From Bacteroidales bacterium (GTDB taxonomy: Bacteria; Bacteroidota; Bacteroidia; Bacteroidales; UBA932): a DNA stretch of 64,000 bases. Shown here in pieces: positions 17,375-25,749 of the stretch. Position numbers and translations under genes: made by a program. The DNA is taken from assembly GCA_017428325.1 (NCBI GenBank), contig JAFRRA010000005.1:1-64000 (forward strand). The letters are read 5' to 3'. Under the pieces are notes generated by a model. That model was given only the letters and a program-made list of their open reading frames with translations. It was not told the origin of the DNA and ran no database searches. The first letter of the stretch is position 1; the number at the start of each line of letters is the position of its first letter.

Positions 17375-18247
17375 ATGAAAGTTGCAATATTCGGAAGAAC
17401 CGTCTACAGGGCTTCTCTTCCAAGGCTTATGGAAGTTCTGGATATAGTGGAGAAATCGTCTTGCGAGGCCTATTTCTACGAGCCTTTCTACCGTTATCTG
17501 GCAGAGCTTAGCCCTTCTTTCAGCTTTGTCCCGTCCGGCTTTTTCTCTTCCAGAGACGATATACCGGAAGACACCGGACTGCTGCTCTCCCTTGGAGGAG
17601 ACGGAACGTTCCTGTCCAGCGTGCCTCTGGTTGTGGGGAAGAAGATACCGGTTGCAGGAATCAATTTCGGAAGGCTGGGCTTTCTTACCACTTCAAAAAT
17701 TGAAGGCATTGCATCCCTTCTTAGGGGGGAATTCCGCATAGAGAAGCGCACACTTCTGAAAATGGACTGCAAGAGTATGCCTGAGGATTTCTGCCCTTAC
17801 GCTCTCAACGAGTTTTCCGTCCAGAGAAAGGGGCCGGCTGTGCTGGAACTTGAAATCAAGGTGGACGGGGAGCCGATACCCCGCTATATGGCAGACGGAG
17901 TCCTTGTTGCCTCGGCGACAGGGTCCACCGCATACTCGATGAGTGCCGGCGGCCCTATAGTGATGCCGGGCTGCAGGGTGCTCATAATAGTTCCTGTGGC
18001 ACCTCACAACCTGAACATCAGGCCTTTGGTCGTCTCCGACACGGCTACCATAGAAGTAAGTTTCTCAACAAGATACAAAGATGCAACGCTAAGCGCGGAC
18101 AACCGTTCTTTCTCCATTCCAGACGGAGAGACGGCTGTGTTCACCGCTTCTTCCACCGAGCTTGAGATTGTAAGTCCGGACAACGGATTCATGGAGGCCC
18201 TAAGCCGCAAACTGTTCTGGGGAGCAGACTGGCGCAACTCCATATAG
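17375..18247 (+). CDS. nadK: NAD kinase
   Basis: A 290-residue enzyme that phosphorylates NAD to NADP with ATP. The signature GGDGTFLSS (about residue 69), NFGRLGFLTT and the conserved ATGSTAYSMSAGGPI (about residue 186) are intact. The start is ATG 17375 (MKVAIFGRTV); longer in-frame readings would run back through the divergent pdxJ gene. It is divergent from pdxJ with 49 bases between start codons and stands 36 bases before uppS, which has its own promoter elements. Confidence 0.95.
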   Translation: MKVAIFGRTVYRASLPRLMEVLDIVEKSSCEAYFYEPFYRYLAELSPSFSFVPSGFFSSRDDIPEDTGLLLSLGGDGTFLSSVPLVVGKKIPVAGINFGRLGFLTTSKIEGIASLLRGEFRIEKRTLLKMDCKSMPEDFCPYALNEFSVQRKGPAVLELEIKVDGEPIPRYMADGVLVASATGSTAYSMSAGGPIVMPGCRVLIIVPVAPHNLNIRPLVVSDTATIEVSFSTRYKDATLSADNRSFSIPDGETAVFTASSTELEIVSPDNGFMEALSRKLFWGADWRNSI

Positions 18248-18258
18248 AGGAGTTGGCG

Positions 18259-18275
18259 TAAATTTGTTATATTTG
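18259..18275 (+). promoter_or_regulatory. Tandem -7 elements before uppS
   Basis: TAAATTTG (18259-18266) and TATATTTG (18268-18275) lie one base apart, both matching TAnnTTTG. The second ends eight bases before the ATG at 18284. Confidence 0.55.
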
Positions 18276-18283
18276 CCATCTAT

Positions 18284-18988
18284 ATGCATTCTATGGAAGA
18301 TATTATAAAAATACCGCAGCACGTATCCATCATTATGGACGGTAACGGACGCTGGGCCCAATCCCGTGGCCTTGAGCGTCTGGAAGGCCATAAGGAGGGC
18401 GTTGAGAGTGTCCGTGCGGCTCTTGAGTTTGCTGTGGAAATGAAAATCAAGTATTTGAGCCTTTTTGCCTTTTCCACAGAAAACTGGGGGCGTCCGACTT
18501 CTGAGGTGCAGGGACTGTGGACCCTTATGTTCAAGGCCATTGAAAGGGAGGCCAAATACCTGATTAAAAACCGCGTGAGAGTTCTGATGCTGGGAAACCT
18601 CCAGCAAATCCCGGAAGATCTCCGGATGGCAATCCAGGGGCTGATGGACGCCACTGCAGACTGCGGCGGCACAACTCTCATTGTGATGCTCAACTATAGC
18701 GGCAAATGGGACCTGATTCAGGCCGCAAACCGCTTTGCGGGCGAGAATCCCGGAAAGGAGATGACGCCGGAAGATATGGACAGATATCTTGTAACTGCCG
18801 GAGTGCCTGATCCAGACCTTCTTATACGCACCAGCGGAGAGGAGAGGATCAGTAACTACATGCTTTGGCAGACAGCTTATACAGAGTTTTATTTTACAGA
18901 CACCCTTTGGCCTGATTTTCGCAAAAAGGAGTTCCGTCTTGCCTTGGAGGCGTATGCCCGCAGAGACAGAAGATATGGCAAGGTTTAA
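18284..18988 (+). CDS. uppS: Isoprenyl transferase (undecaprenyl diphosphate synthase)
   Basis: A 234-residue cis-prenyltransferase that builds the C55 lipid carrier for peptidoglycan and O-antigen. Family motifs: VSIIMDGNGRWAQ with the catalytic Asp, SLFAFSTENWGRP, and RTSGEERISNYMLWQ. Two starts are possible, ATG 18284 (MHSMEDI) and ATG 18293 (MEDIIK). With the promoter at 18268-18275 the first would leave almost no leader, so the second is quite possible. First gene of the uppS-bamA-skp-skp unit. Confidence 0.95.
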   Translation: MHSMEDIIKIPQHVSIIMDGNGRWAQSRGLERLEGHKEGVESVRAALEFAVEMKIKYLSLFAFSTENWGRPTSEVQGLWTLMFKAIEREAKYLIKNRVRVLMLGNLQQIPEDLRMAIQGLMDATADCGGTTLIVMLNYSGKWDLIQAANRFAGENPGKEMTPEDMDRYLVTAGVPDPDLLIRTSGEERISNYMLWQTAYTEFYFTDTLWPDFRKKEFRLALEAYARRDRRYGKV

Positions 18989-19006
18989 TCGAATAATGAG
19001 TAACAG

Positions 19007-21505
19007 ATGAAAATATTAAAGCTGACAATTGCTTGCATCCTGATAATTCTGCCGTTGTCCTTGTCCGCACAGGAGGTCGACTACACCAGTCCCAGAACCT
19101 ATGTTGTCGGTGGAATCAGAGTTTCCGGTATAAAATATCTCAGCGAGGAGCAGATCCTTTCGGTTACGGGAATCAACAAGGGAGACAAGATAACCATTCC
19201 TTCCCTGGAGCTTTCAGACATCCTCAAGAGAGTCTGGGCTCAGCGATATTTTTCCGATGCCGGATTCTATATCGACTCCCTTTCAGCAGCAAAGGATACA
19301 GTGTGGCTCGGCCTGCATCTTTCTGAGCGTCCGAGAGTTTCCAGATGGCAGTTCAGCGGCATACGCAGCGGTCAGAAGTCAGACCTCAGCGAAAGGCTCA
19401 AGCTTAAGAGGGGTTCAGAGTTGTCAGATTACATAATCGAGTCTTCCACAAACATTATTAAGAAATATTTCCACGAGAAAGGCTTCCTCAAATGCGAAGT
19501 CAAGGTTCTCCAGGAAGAAGACCCTGTGGTTCAGAACGCTGTCAGGGTTACATTTGACATTGACCGAGGTCCGCGTGTAAAGATAGGACGCATAACCTTC
19601 AACGGAAACGATAACCTTTCTGACAAGAAGCTTATGAAGTCCATGAAGCATACCCGCGACAAGAGACTGATGAACTTCTTCAAGTCCAAGAAATTCAAGC
19701 AGAAAGAATTTACCGAGGACAAGGTAAACCTGATTTCGGCTTTCAACGAGCAGGGTTATCGTGATGCAAGGATCCTAAAGGATACGATGTACTATATCAC
19801 TGACGACCGTCTTGCGATAGATTTCGATTTCGAGGAAGGGGACCGTTACTATTTCAGGAACATTTCCTGGACAGGAAACAGCATTTATTCCACAGAGCAG
19901 CTGAATTCAGTGCTGAGAATCAAGAAGGGAGACATATACGACCTTGTCACTATGGATAAGCGCCTGAACGGAGACCCTAAGCAGATGGAGCCGGATGTCA
20001 AGAAGATGTATACCGATAACGGTTATCTGTTCTTCAATGTGCTTCCTGTGGAAAAGAGTATCCAGAACGATTCCGTGGATGTGGAGATGAGAATCTACGA
20101 GGGTAAGCCGGCCACATTCAACAAGGTGGTAATCAACGGAAACAACATCACGGCTGAGAAGATTGCAAGAAGGGCGTTGTTTACCAAGCCTGGTTATCTC
20201 TGGTCTCAGACAGATTTCGAGAGGTCCGTCAGGGAACTGTCCTCGATTGGACACTTTAATCCTGAGGTATTCCAGACCGGAGCAGGCTACAGCGTTGTTC
20301 CTGACCCGAACAAGAACACGGTTGACATTGCATATAACCTTGAGGAAAAGCCTGACAGCCACGTTGAACTTTCCGGAGGCTGGGGCGGAAACACTTTTGT
20401 AGGAACATTAGGTCTTAGCTTCAACAACTTCGCTATCAAAAGAGTCTTCAAGAAAAGGGCCTGGAGGCCTGTACCTCTGGGAGACGGACAGAACCTCTCC
20501 ATCAGGTTCCAGACCAGCGGAACTTACTACACAGCCTTGAGCGCAAGTTTCGCAGAGCCTTGGCTCCTGGGCAACAAGCCTGTGAGCCTGAGTGTTTCCA
20601 CATATTTCACGAGGCAGACCAACTCCACTTATTTCTACAGGCATTCAGACCAGTATATGGAGGTTTACGGAGTCAGCGCAAGCCTTGGAAGCAGACTCAA
20701 CTGGCCAGACAATTACTTTGTACTGTTCCACGCTCTGAGCTGGCAGACATACAAGCTTCAGAATTGGTATTACAACTTCCTGTTCGATACTGGTAAGAGC
20801 CACAACTTCAGCTATACCATAGGACTTCAGAGGAATTCCACAGACCAGCCGATATTCCCGAGAGGCGGTTCAGATTTCTCTCTGACACTGCAGCTCACTC
20901 CGCCTTACTCCCTTATGAGAGGCCATCGCGATTACAAGAATATGGACGCTACCGAGAAGTACAAGTGGATCGAGTATCACAAGTGGCAGTTCAAAGGCGA
21001 CATATATATGAAGCTTGCGGGCAATCTGGTGTTCAGGGCGGCAGCCAACTGGGGATATCTCGGCTATTACAAGAAGAGCCTTGGTTATTCTCCTTTCGAG
21101 GGCTTCGAGGTCGGTGGAGACGGTATGAGCGGCTACAACACATATGGATCAGACATTATCTCCCTCAGAGGTTATCCGAACTACTCTCTGACACCTATAG
21201 AGAACAACGCTTACGTGGGGCACGTATACGACAAATTCACCCTGGAACTCAGATATCCTCTGATGCTGCAGCCGTCGAGCACGATATTTGCGTTAGCCTT
21301 CCTCGAGGGCGGTAACTGCTGGAGCGAGATTGGCGGATTCAATCCGTTTGAGATCAAGAGAAGTGCAGGTATAGGCGTGAGAATCATGCTCCCTATGGTT
21401 GGTCTGATGGGTATTGACTGGGGCTATGGATTCGACCCAGTGCCTAACGAGGGCAAGAAGAAGGGAGGCAGCCAGTTCCACTTCGTGATAGGCCAGCAGT
21501 TCTAA
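19007..21505 (+). CDS. bamA: Outer-membrane assembly factor BamA (Omp85)
   Basis: An 832-residue protein with a signal peptide (cleavage near SLSAQ), about five POTRA domains in the periplasm (residues 30-450; for example VGGIRVSGIKYLSEEQILSV, VKIGRITFNGNDNLSDKKL and TFNKVVINGNNITAEKI) and a C-terminal 16-strand barrel. Toward the end LRGYPNYSL corresponds to the conserved loop-6 (V/I)RG(Y/F) motif. BamA is the core of the BAM machine that inserts outer-membrane barrels; BamD is at 8194 and two Skp-like chaperones follow directly. The protein ends in QQF, an aromatic terminus as in other barrels. Confidence 0.95.
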   Translation: MKILKLTIACILIILPLSLSAQEVDYTSPRTYVVGGIRVSGIKYLSEEQILSVTGINKGDKITIPSLELSDILKRVWAQRYFSDAGFYIDSLSAAKDTVWLGLHLSERPRVSRWQFSGIRSGQKSDLSERLKLKRGSELSDYIIESSTNIIKKYFHEKGFLKCEVKVLQEEDPVVQNAVRVTFDIDRGPRVKIGRITFNGNDNLSDKKLMKSMKHTRDKRLMNFFKSKKFKQKEFTEDKVNLISAFNEQGYRDARILKDTMYYITDDRLAIDFDFEEGDRYYFRNISWTGNSIYSTEQLNSVLRIKKGDIYDLVTMDKRLNGDPKQMEPDVKKMYTDNGYLFFNVLPVEKSIQNDSVDVEMRIYEGKPATFNKVVINGNNITAEKIARRALFTKPGYLWSQTDFERSVRELSSIGHFNPEVFQTGAGYSVVPDPNKNTVDIAYNLEEKPDSHVELSGGWGGNTFVGTLGLSFNNFAIKRVFKKRAWRPVPLGDGQNLSIRFQTSGTYYTALSASFAEPWLLGNKPVSLSVSTYFTRQTNSTYFYRHSDQYMEVYGVSASLGSRLNWPDNYFVLFHALSWQTYKLQNWYYNFLFDTGKSHNFSYTIGLQRNSTDQPIFPRGGSDFSLTLQLTPPYSLMRGHRDYKNMDATEKYKWIEYHKWQFKGDIYMKLAGNLVFRAAANWGYLGYYKKSLGYSPFEGFEVGGDGMSGYNTYGSDIISLRGYPNYSLTPIENNAYVGHVYDKFTLELRYPLMLQPSSTIFALAFLEGGNCWSEIGGFNPFEIKRSAGIGVRIMLPMVGLMGIDWGYGFDPVPNEGKKKGGSQFHFVIGQQF

Positions 21506-21552
21506 TGGATGCTGCCAGTAAAATGAATGTTCATCTTTAAAAAGGAAATGAT

Positions 21553-22077
21553 ATGAAAAAGTTAGTGGTTCTTGCATTGGCATCGCTGATCTGCCTTGGG
21601 GCAGCGGCGCAGAATGTTCCGCAGAAGTGCGGTTATGTGAATACGGAAACCATACTTGCGGCAATTCCTGAGTATAAGGTAGCTACAGAGAAGCTTGAGG
21701 CTTTGGGCAAACAGTATCAGGAGGTTGTGAAGAAAGACTTCTCTGAGATTGAAACCCTTTACAATAATTACCAGAAACAGAAGGCATCCCTTAGTGCTGC
21801 ACAGCGTCAGGCTAAGGAGGAGCAGATAATCACCAAGGAGAAGGCTGCAAAGCAGAAACAGCAGCAGTACTTTGGACAGGATGGCCTTATGCAGAAGAAG
21901 AGCCAGGAGCTTCTGGATCCTATAAAGGAGAAGGTCCAGAAAGCTATAGACAAGGTCGCTGAGGATGGCGGTTATATGCTGATCATAGACATTGCCACAA
22001 ACGAGGGCGTTGTTTATGCGGCAAGTGCTGCCGACCTTTCCAGCAAGGTCATAAGCATCTATCCTACAATCAAATAG
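21553..22077 (+). CDS. OmpH/Skp family periplasmic chaperone (copy 1)
   Basis: A 174-residue Skp-like protein. Signal peptide ending near LGAAAQ, then CGYVNTETILAAIPEY, a helical hairpin rich in Lys, Gln and Glu (about 45-130) and the closing strand YMLIIDIATNEGVVYA. It should hold unfolded outer-membrane proteins on their way to BamA, whose gene is 47 bases upstream. It resembles the next gene in layout, pointing to an old duplication. Confidence 0.92.
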   Translation: MKKLVVLALASLICLGAAAQNVPQKCGYVNTETILAAIPEYKVATEKLEALGKQYQEVVKKDFSEIETLYNNYQKQKASLSAAQRQAKEEQIITKEKAAKQKQQQYFGQDGLMQKKSQELLDPIKEKVQKAIDKVAEDGGYMLIIDIATNEGVVYAASAADLSSKVISIYPTIK

Positions 22078-22108
22078 AAATCAAACAAATAAAATTGACA
22101 ATACAATT

Positions 22109-22660
22109 ATGAAGAAGACAATTATGTTTCTGGCTGCAGCTTTCATAGCATGTGCAGCCCTGATGCCGACCAAGGCTTCCGCCCAGAAGCTCGGCCACAT
22201 CAATTCACAGGAAGTGGTGGCTCTTATGACTGAAAGAGACTCAGCGATGGTAAAACTCCAGAAGTTTGCCAAGGAACTTCAGGAAACTCTTGCTGCCATG
22301 GGAGAAGACTATAACACTAAGGTTAAGGAGTATCAGGAGAAGAGTGCCGGCTGGAGCGAGTCTGTAAAGAAGGTTAAGGAAGACGAGATCAACAGCCTCG
22401 GACAGCGTATCCAGCAGTATCAGCAGACTGCAGAGCAGGATTTCTCCGCACGCCAGAACACTCTGATGGAGCCGGTTTACAAGAAGGCTTTCGAGGCAAT
22501 CGAGAAGATTGCCAAGGCTCAGGGTCTTGCATATGTACTTGACCTTGCATCCGGTGCCCTCATCTATATCGATGACGCCAATACCGTAAACCTGCTTCCA
22601 ATGGTCAAGAGCGAACTTGGCATTCCAGCCAGCAAGACTCAACCGACCCAGTTCCAGTAA
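22109..22660 (+). CDS. OmpH/Skp family periplasmic chaperone (copy 2)
   Basis: A 183-residue Skp-like protein. Signal peptide ending near TKASAQ, then KLGHINSQEVVALMTERD, the helical hairpin (about 50-135) and the closing strand GLAYVLDLASGALIYID. The C terminus is Pro/Thr/Gln-rich. It follows copy 1 by 31 bases and is ended by a strong terminator at 22682. Confidence 0.92.
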   Translation: MKKTIMFLAAAFIACAALMPTKASAQKLGHINSQEVVALMTERDSAMVKLQKFAKELQETLAAMGEDYNTKVKEYQEKSAGWSESVKKVKEDEINSLGQRIQQYQQTAEQDFSARQNTLMEPVYKKAFEAIEKIAKAQGLAYVLDLASGALIYIDDANTVNLLPMVKSELGIPASKTQPTQFQ

Positions 22661-22681
22661 AAAACGGATAACTGACTTTAA

Positions 22682-22714
22682 GAACGCGGCCTGATTTTCA
22701 GACCGCGTTTTTTG
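22682..22714 (+). terminator. Intrinsic terminator after the bamA-skp-skp unit
   Basis: AACGCGG pairs with CCGCGTT around a 13-base loop, followed by a run of six or more T. The 176-base gap to korA holds only this and the korA promoter. Confidence 0.85.
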
Positions 22715-22748
22715 TTGACAGGTTTGTTTAAAAATTTTGAGGATTTTG

Positions 22749-22779
22749 TTGCTTGAGGTTGAAAGAATACCTATATTTG
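22749..22779 (+). promoter_or_regulatory. Promoter for korA
   Basis: TTG at 22749-22751 and TATATTTG at 22772-22779, spaced 20 bases, fit the Bacteroidetes -33/-7 promoter. The leader to the ATG is about 55 bases. Confidence 0.65.
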
Positions 22780-22836
22780 GAAATATTTTAATGAATAATT
22801 GAAAGTATTTCTACACTCGAATCGTTGATATTATTT

Positions 22837-24666
22837 ATGGAACGTAAAGTGGTTGACGTAAAAGATGTGGTTATCCGTTTTACCGGCGATTCCGGAGACG
22901 GAATGCAGCTTACGGGAACTCTGTTTGCAGACGCTTCCGCGCTGTACGGAAACGAGATTTCCACATTCCCGGATTATCCGGCAGAAATCAGGGCTCCACA
23001 GGGCACCGTATCCGGTGTGTCCGGTTTTCAAGTGCATATCGGAAACAACAACGTAAAGACTCCGGGAGATCTTGCAGATGTTCTCGTAGCAATGAATCCG
23101 GCTGCACTTATGGCAAACGCCAAGTTCGCAAAACCTGGCGGAAGCATAATCCTGGACCAGGATTCCTTTGACGAGCAGGGTCTTCAGAAGGCCGGCTTCA
23201 AGACAATGGATCCGGTACAGGAACTCAATCTTCAGGATTACAACGTTATATGGGCTCCTATCACTTCCCTTACAAAGGAGAGCCTGAAAGACAGCGGAAT
23301 GGACATCAAATCCATCGTAAGGTGCAAGAACATCTTCACCTTGGGAATGTGCTATTTCATGTTCAACCGCCCTCTGCATTTCACTGAGGAATATCTGAGA
23401 AAGAAGTTTGCCAAGAAACCGGATCTCATCGAGCCGAATATCAAGGTGCTCAACGACGGTTACAACTATGCCCACAACACTCACGCTATAGGCAATACAT
23501 ATACTATAGCTCCTGCAAAGCTGGAGAAGGGAGTCTATCGAAGCATTAACGGTAACCAGGCAACCGCCTGGGGACTGATAGCCGCCTGCGAAAAGAGCGG
23601 AAGGCCTATGTTCGTGGGTTCTTATCCTATCACTCCGGCTACTGCAATCCTGGAAGAGCTTGCAATACATAAGAATCTGGGAGTTAAGACAATGCAGTGC
23701 GAAGACGAGATTTCCGGAATCTGCACATCCATAGGCGCCGCATATGCCGGCAACTTGGCTGTCACCACAACTTCAGGCCCTGGCCTAAGCCTCAAGAGCG
23801 AGGCCCTTGGCCTTGCCTGCATCGCAGAGCTTCCTCTTGTTGTAGTTGACGTTCAGAGGAGCGGTCCTTCCACCGGTATTCCTACAAAGACAGAACAGAC
23901 AGACCTTGGCCAGGCCCTCTACGGAAGGAACGGAGAGTGCCCGGTTATGGTTATGGCCGCCAGGACTCCAAGCGACTGCTTCAGGGCAGCTTTTTACGCC
24001 GCCAAGTTCGCTTTGGAGCATATGATGCCGGTGGTCTTCCTTTCAGAGGGTTACCTCGGAAACGGAAGCGAGCCTTGGAAGATTCCTTCAATGAGCGACT
24101 ATCCTGCAATCAACCCTCCTATCATAACCGAGTGCGAGGGCAAGTTCAAGCCGTTCGAGAGAGATCCCGAGACTTTCGTAAGGAAGTGGGCCATCCCTGG
24201 AACTCCGGGTCTGGAGCACAGGGTAGGCGGTCTTGAGAAGACTCCTGCCGGAGCCGTTTCATCAGATCCTGAGGTTCACGAGATGATGGTGGCAAACCGC
24301 GCAAAGAAGATCGAGAAGATGGCGGACTTCATTCCTGAACTTGAAGTTTTCGGACAGAAGGAAGCAGACGTGCTCCTGGTTGGATGGGGAGGAACATACG
24401 GTCATCTTTATACCGCAGCCTCACAGCTTCTTGAAGAAGGAAAGAGCTTGGGATTTGCCCATTTCGACTACATCAACCCGCTGCCAAAGAATACCGCAGA
24501 AGTATTCAGCCACTACAGGAAGATACTGGTATGCGAGCTTAACAGCGGACAGTTCGCAGATTACCTGAGAGCAAAATTGCCTCAGTTCAAGTATCTGCAG
24601 CTCAATAAGGTACAGGGTCAGCCATTTATGGTTCACGAGATCGTGGATAAAGTTAACACCCTTTAA
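22837..24666 (+). CDS. korA: 2-oxoacid:ferredoxin oxidoreductase, fused gamma-alpha subunit
   Basis: A 609-residue subunit in which a gamma domain (about residues 8-190, starting IRFTGDSGDGMQLTG) is fused to the alpha pyrimidine-binding domains (about 210-600, SYPITPATAILEELA). With KorB it forms the thiamine-dependent enzyme that joins or splits 2-oxoglutarate and succinyl-CoA using ferredoxin, central to the anaerobic partial TCA route. The start is ATG 22837; a TTG 12 bases before it is less likely. No separate ferredoxin-like delta subunit is in the operon. Confidence 0.92.
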   Translation: MERKVVDVKDVVIRFTGDSGDGMQLTGTLFADASALYGNEISTFPDYPAEIRAPQGTVSGVSGFQVHIGNNNVKTPGDLADVLVAMNPAALMANAKFAKPGGSIILDQDSFDEQGLQKAGFKTMDPVQELNLQDYNVIWAPITSLTKESLKDSGMDIKSIVRCKNIFTLGMCYFMFNRPLHFTEEYLRKKFAKKPDLIEPNIKVLNDGYNYAHNTHAIGNTYTIAPAKLEKGVYRSINGNQATAWGLIAACEKSGRPMFVGSYPITPATAILEELAIHKNLGVKTMQCEDEISGICTSIGAAYAGNLAVTTTSGPGLSLKSEALGLACIAELPLVVVDVQRSGPSTGIPTKTEQTDLGQALYGRNGECPVMVMAARTPSDCFRAAFYAAKFALEHMMPVVFLSEGYLGNGSEPWKIPSMSDYPAINPPIITECEGKFKPFERDPETFVRKWAIPGTPGLEHRVGGLEKTPAGAVSSDPEVHEMMVANRAKKIEKMADFIPELEVFGQKEADVLLVGWGGTYGHLYTAASQLLEEGKSLGFAHFDYINPLPKNTAEVFSHYRKILVCELNSGQFADYLRAKLPQFKYLQLNKVQGQPFMVHEIVDKVNTL

Positions 24667-24682
24667 TCGCGGAGGAAAAGTT

Positions 24683-25699
24683 ATGAAATACACACAGCAA
24701 GATTTCAAAAGCGACCAGATAGTAAAGTGGTGCCCGGGTTGCGGAGACCACGCAATACTTGCAGCCGTTCTCAGGGCAATGCCGGAGATCTGCGAGAAGA
24801 GGGGATATACCAGAGAGCAGTTTGTCTTTGTTTCAGGTATCGGCTGCTCCAGCCGCTTCCCTTACTATATGAACACTTACGGCTTCCACGGAATCCACGG
24901 AAGGGCCGGTGCACTTGCTACCGGAATGAAGGTTGGAAACCCTAAGCTTTCCGTATGGCAGATGACCGGAGACGGAGACGCCCTGGCTATCGGAGGAAAC
25001 CATTTCATACACGAGATCAGAAGGAACATAGATGTAAACATCATACTTTTCAACAACAGGATTTACGGTCTGACAAAGGGACAGTATTCGCCGACTTCCA
25101 AGTTCGGAATGGTGACCAAGACTTCCCCTTACGGAACGGTTGAGTATCCGTTCACTCCAGGAGAACTAGTTCTCGGTGCAAGAGGAACTTTCTTTGCCAG
25201 AAGCCTGGATAGCGAACTAGCACTCAATCAGGAGATTATGGTCAGGGCTGCCATGCACGACGGCACTTCCGTAATGGAAATGCTCGTAAACTGCATGATT
25301 TACAACAACGGAACTCACGCAGACATTTCCGACCGTGCAGTAAGGGCGGACAGGACCATCATTCTCCGCGACGGAGAGCCGATGATATTCGGAAAGGACC
25401 GCGACAAGGGAATAGTGCTTGATGGCCTCAAACTTAAGGTTGTCAAGCTCGGAGAGAATGGCATTACAGAGAAAGACCTTCTCGTCCACAACTCAAAGGA
25501 AAATAACTTCGGTATCCACTCCATGCTTGTGGATATGAAGGGTCCTGATTTCCCTGTAGCCCTTGGTGTCATCCGCGATGTAGAGGACAAGACCTATGAC
25601 GACAGCATCTATTACCAGATGGATGAAGTCAAGGCCAAGGCAAAGATCCACTCTATGGACGAGCTTCTCCACAGCGGCGCTACCTGGACAGTAGAATAA
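24683..25699 (+). CDS. korB: 2-oxoacid:ferredoxin oxidoreductase, beta subunit
   Basis: A 338-residue thiamine diphosphate and iron-sulfur subunit. WCPGCGDHAIL (Cys17, Cys20) and GIGCSSR supply cysteines for the 4Fe-4S cluster. MTGDGDALAIGGNHFIH holds the thiamine-diphosphate/Mg motif. A GGAGGA sequence lies nine bases before the ATG, an unusually clear ribosome site for this genome. It works with KorA and precedes gdhA by 50 bases. Confidence 0.94.
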   Translation: MKYTQQDFKSDQIVKWCPGCGDHAILAAVLRAMPEICEKRGYTREQFVFVSGIGCSSRFPYYMNTYGFHGIHGRAGALATGMKVGNPKLSVWQMTGDGDALAIGGNHFIHEIRRNIDVNIILFNNRIYGLTKGQYSPTSKFGMVTKTSPYGTVEYPFTPGELVLGARGTFFARSLDSELALNQEIMVRAAMHDGTSVMEMLVNCMIYNNGTHADISDRAVRADRTIILRDGEPMIFGKDRDKGIVLDGLKLKVVKLGENGITEKDLLVHNSKENNFGIHSMLVDMKGPDFPVALGVIRDVEDKTYDDSIYYQMDEVKAKAKIHSMDELLHSGATWTVE

Positions 25700-25749
25700 A
25701 CTAAACAAACACACTATAAACAAAACCAATTTTAAAATCATAATTTAAT

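Noticed and set aside
22831-23670. A 279-codon minus-strand frame over korA
   Set aside because: Antisense to a well conserved gene, Cys/His/Ser-rich translation, no start context or promoter of its own.
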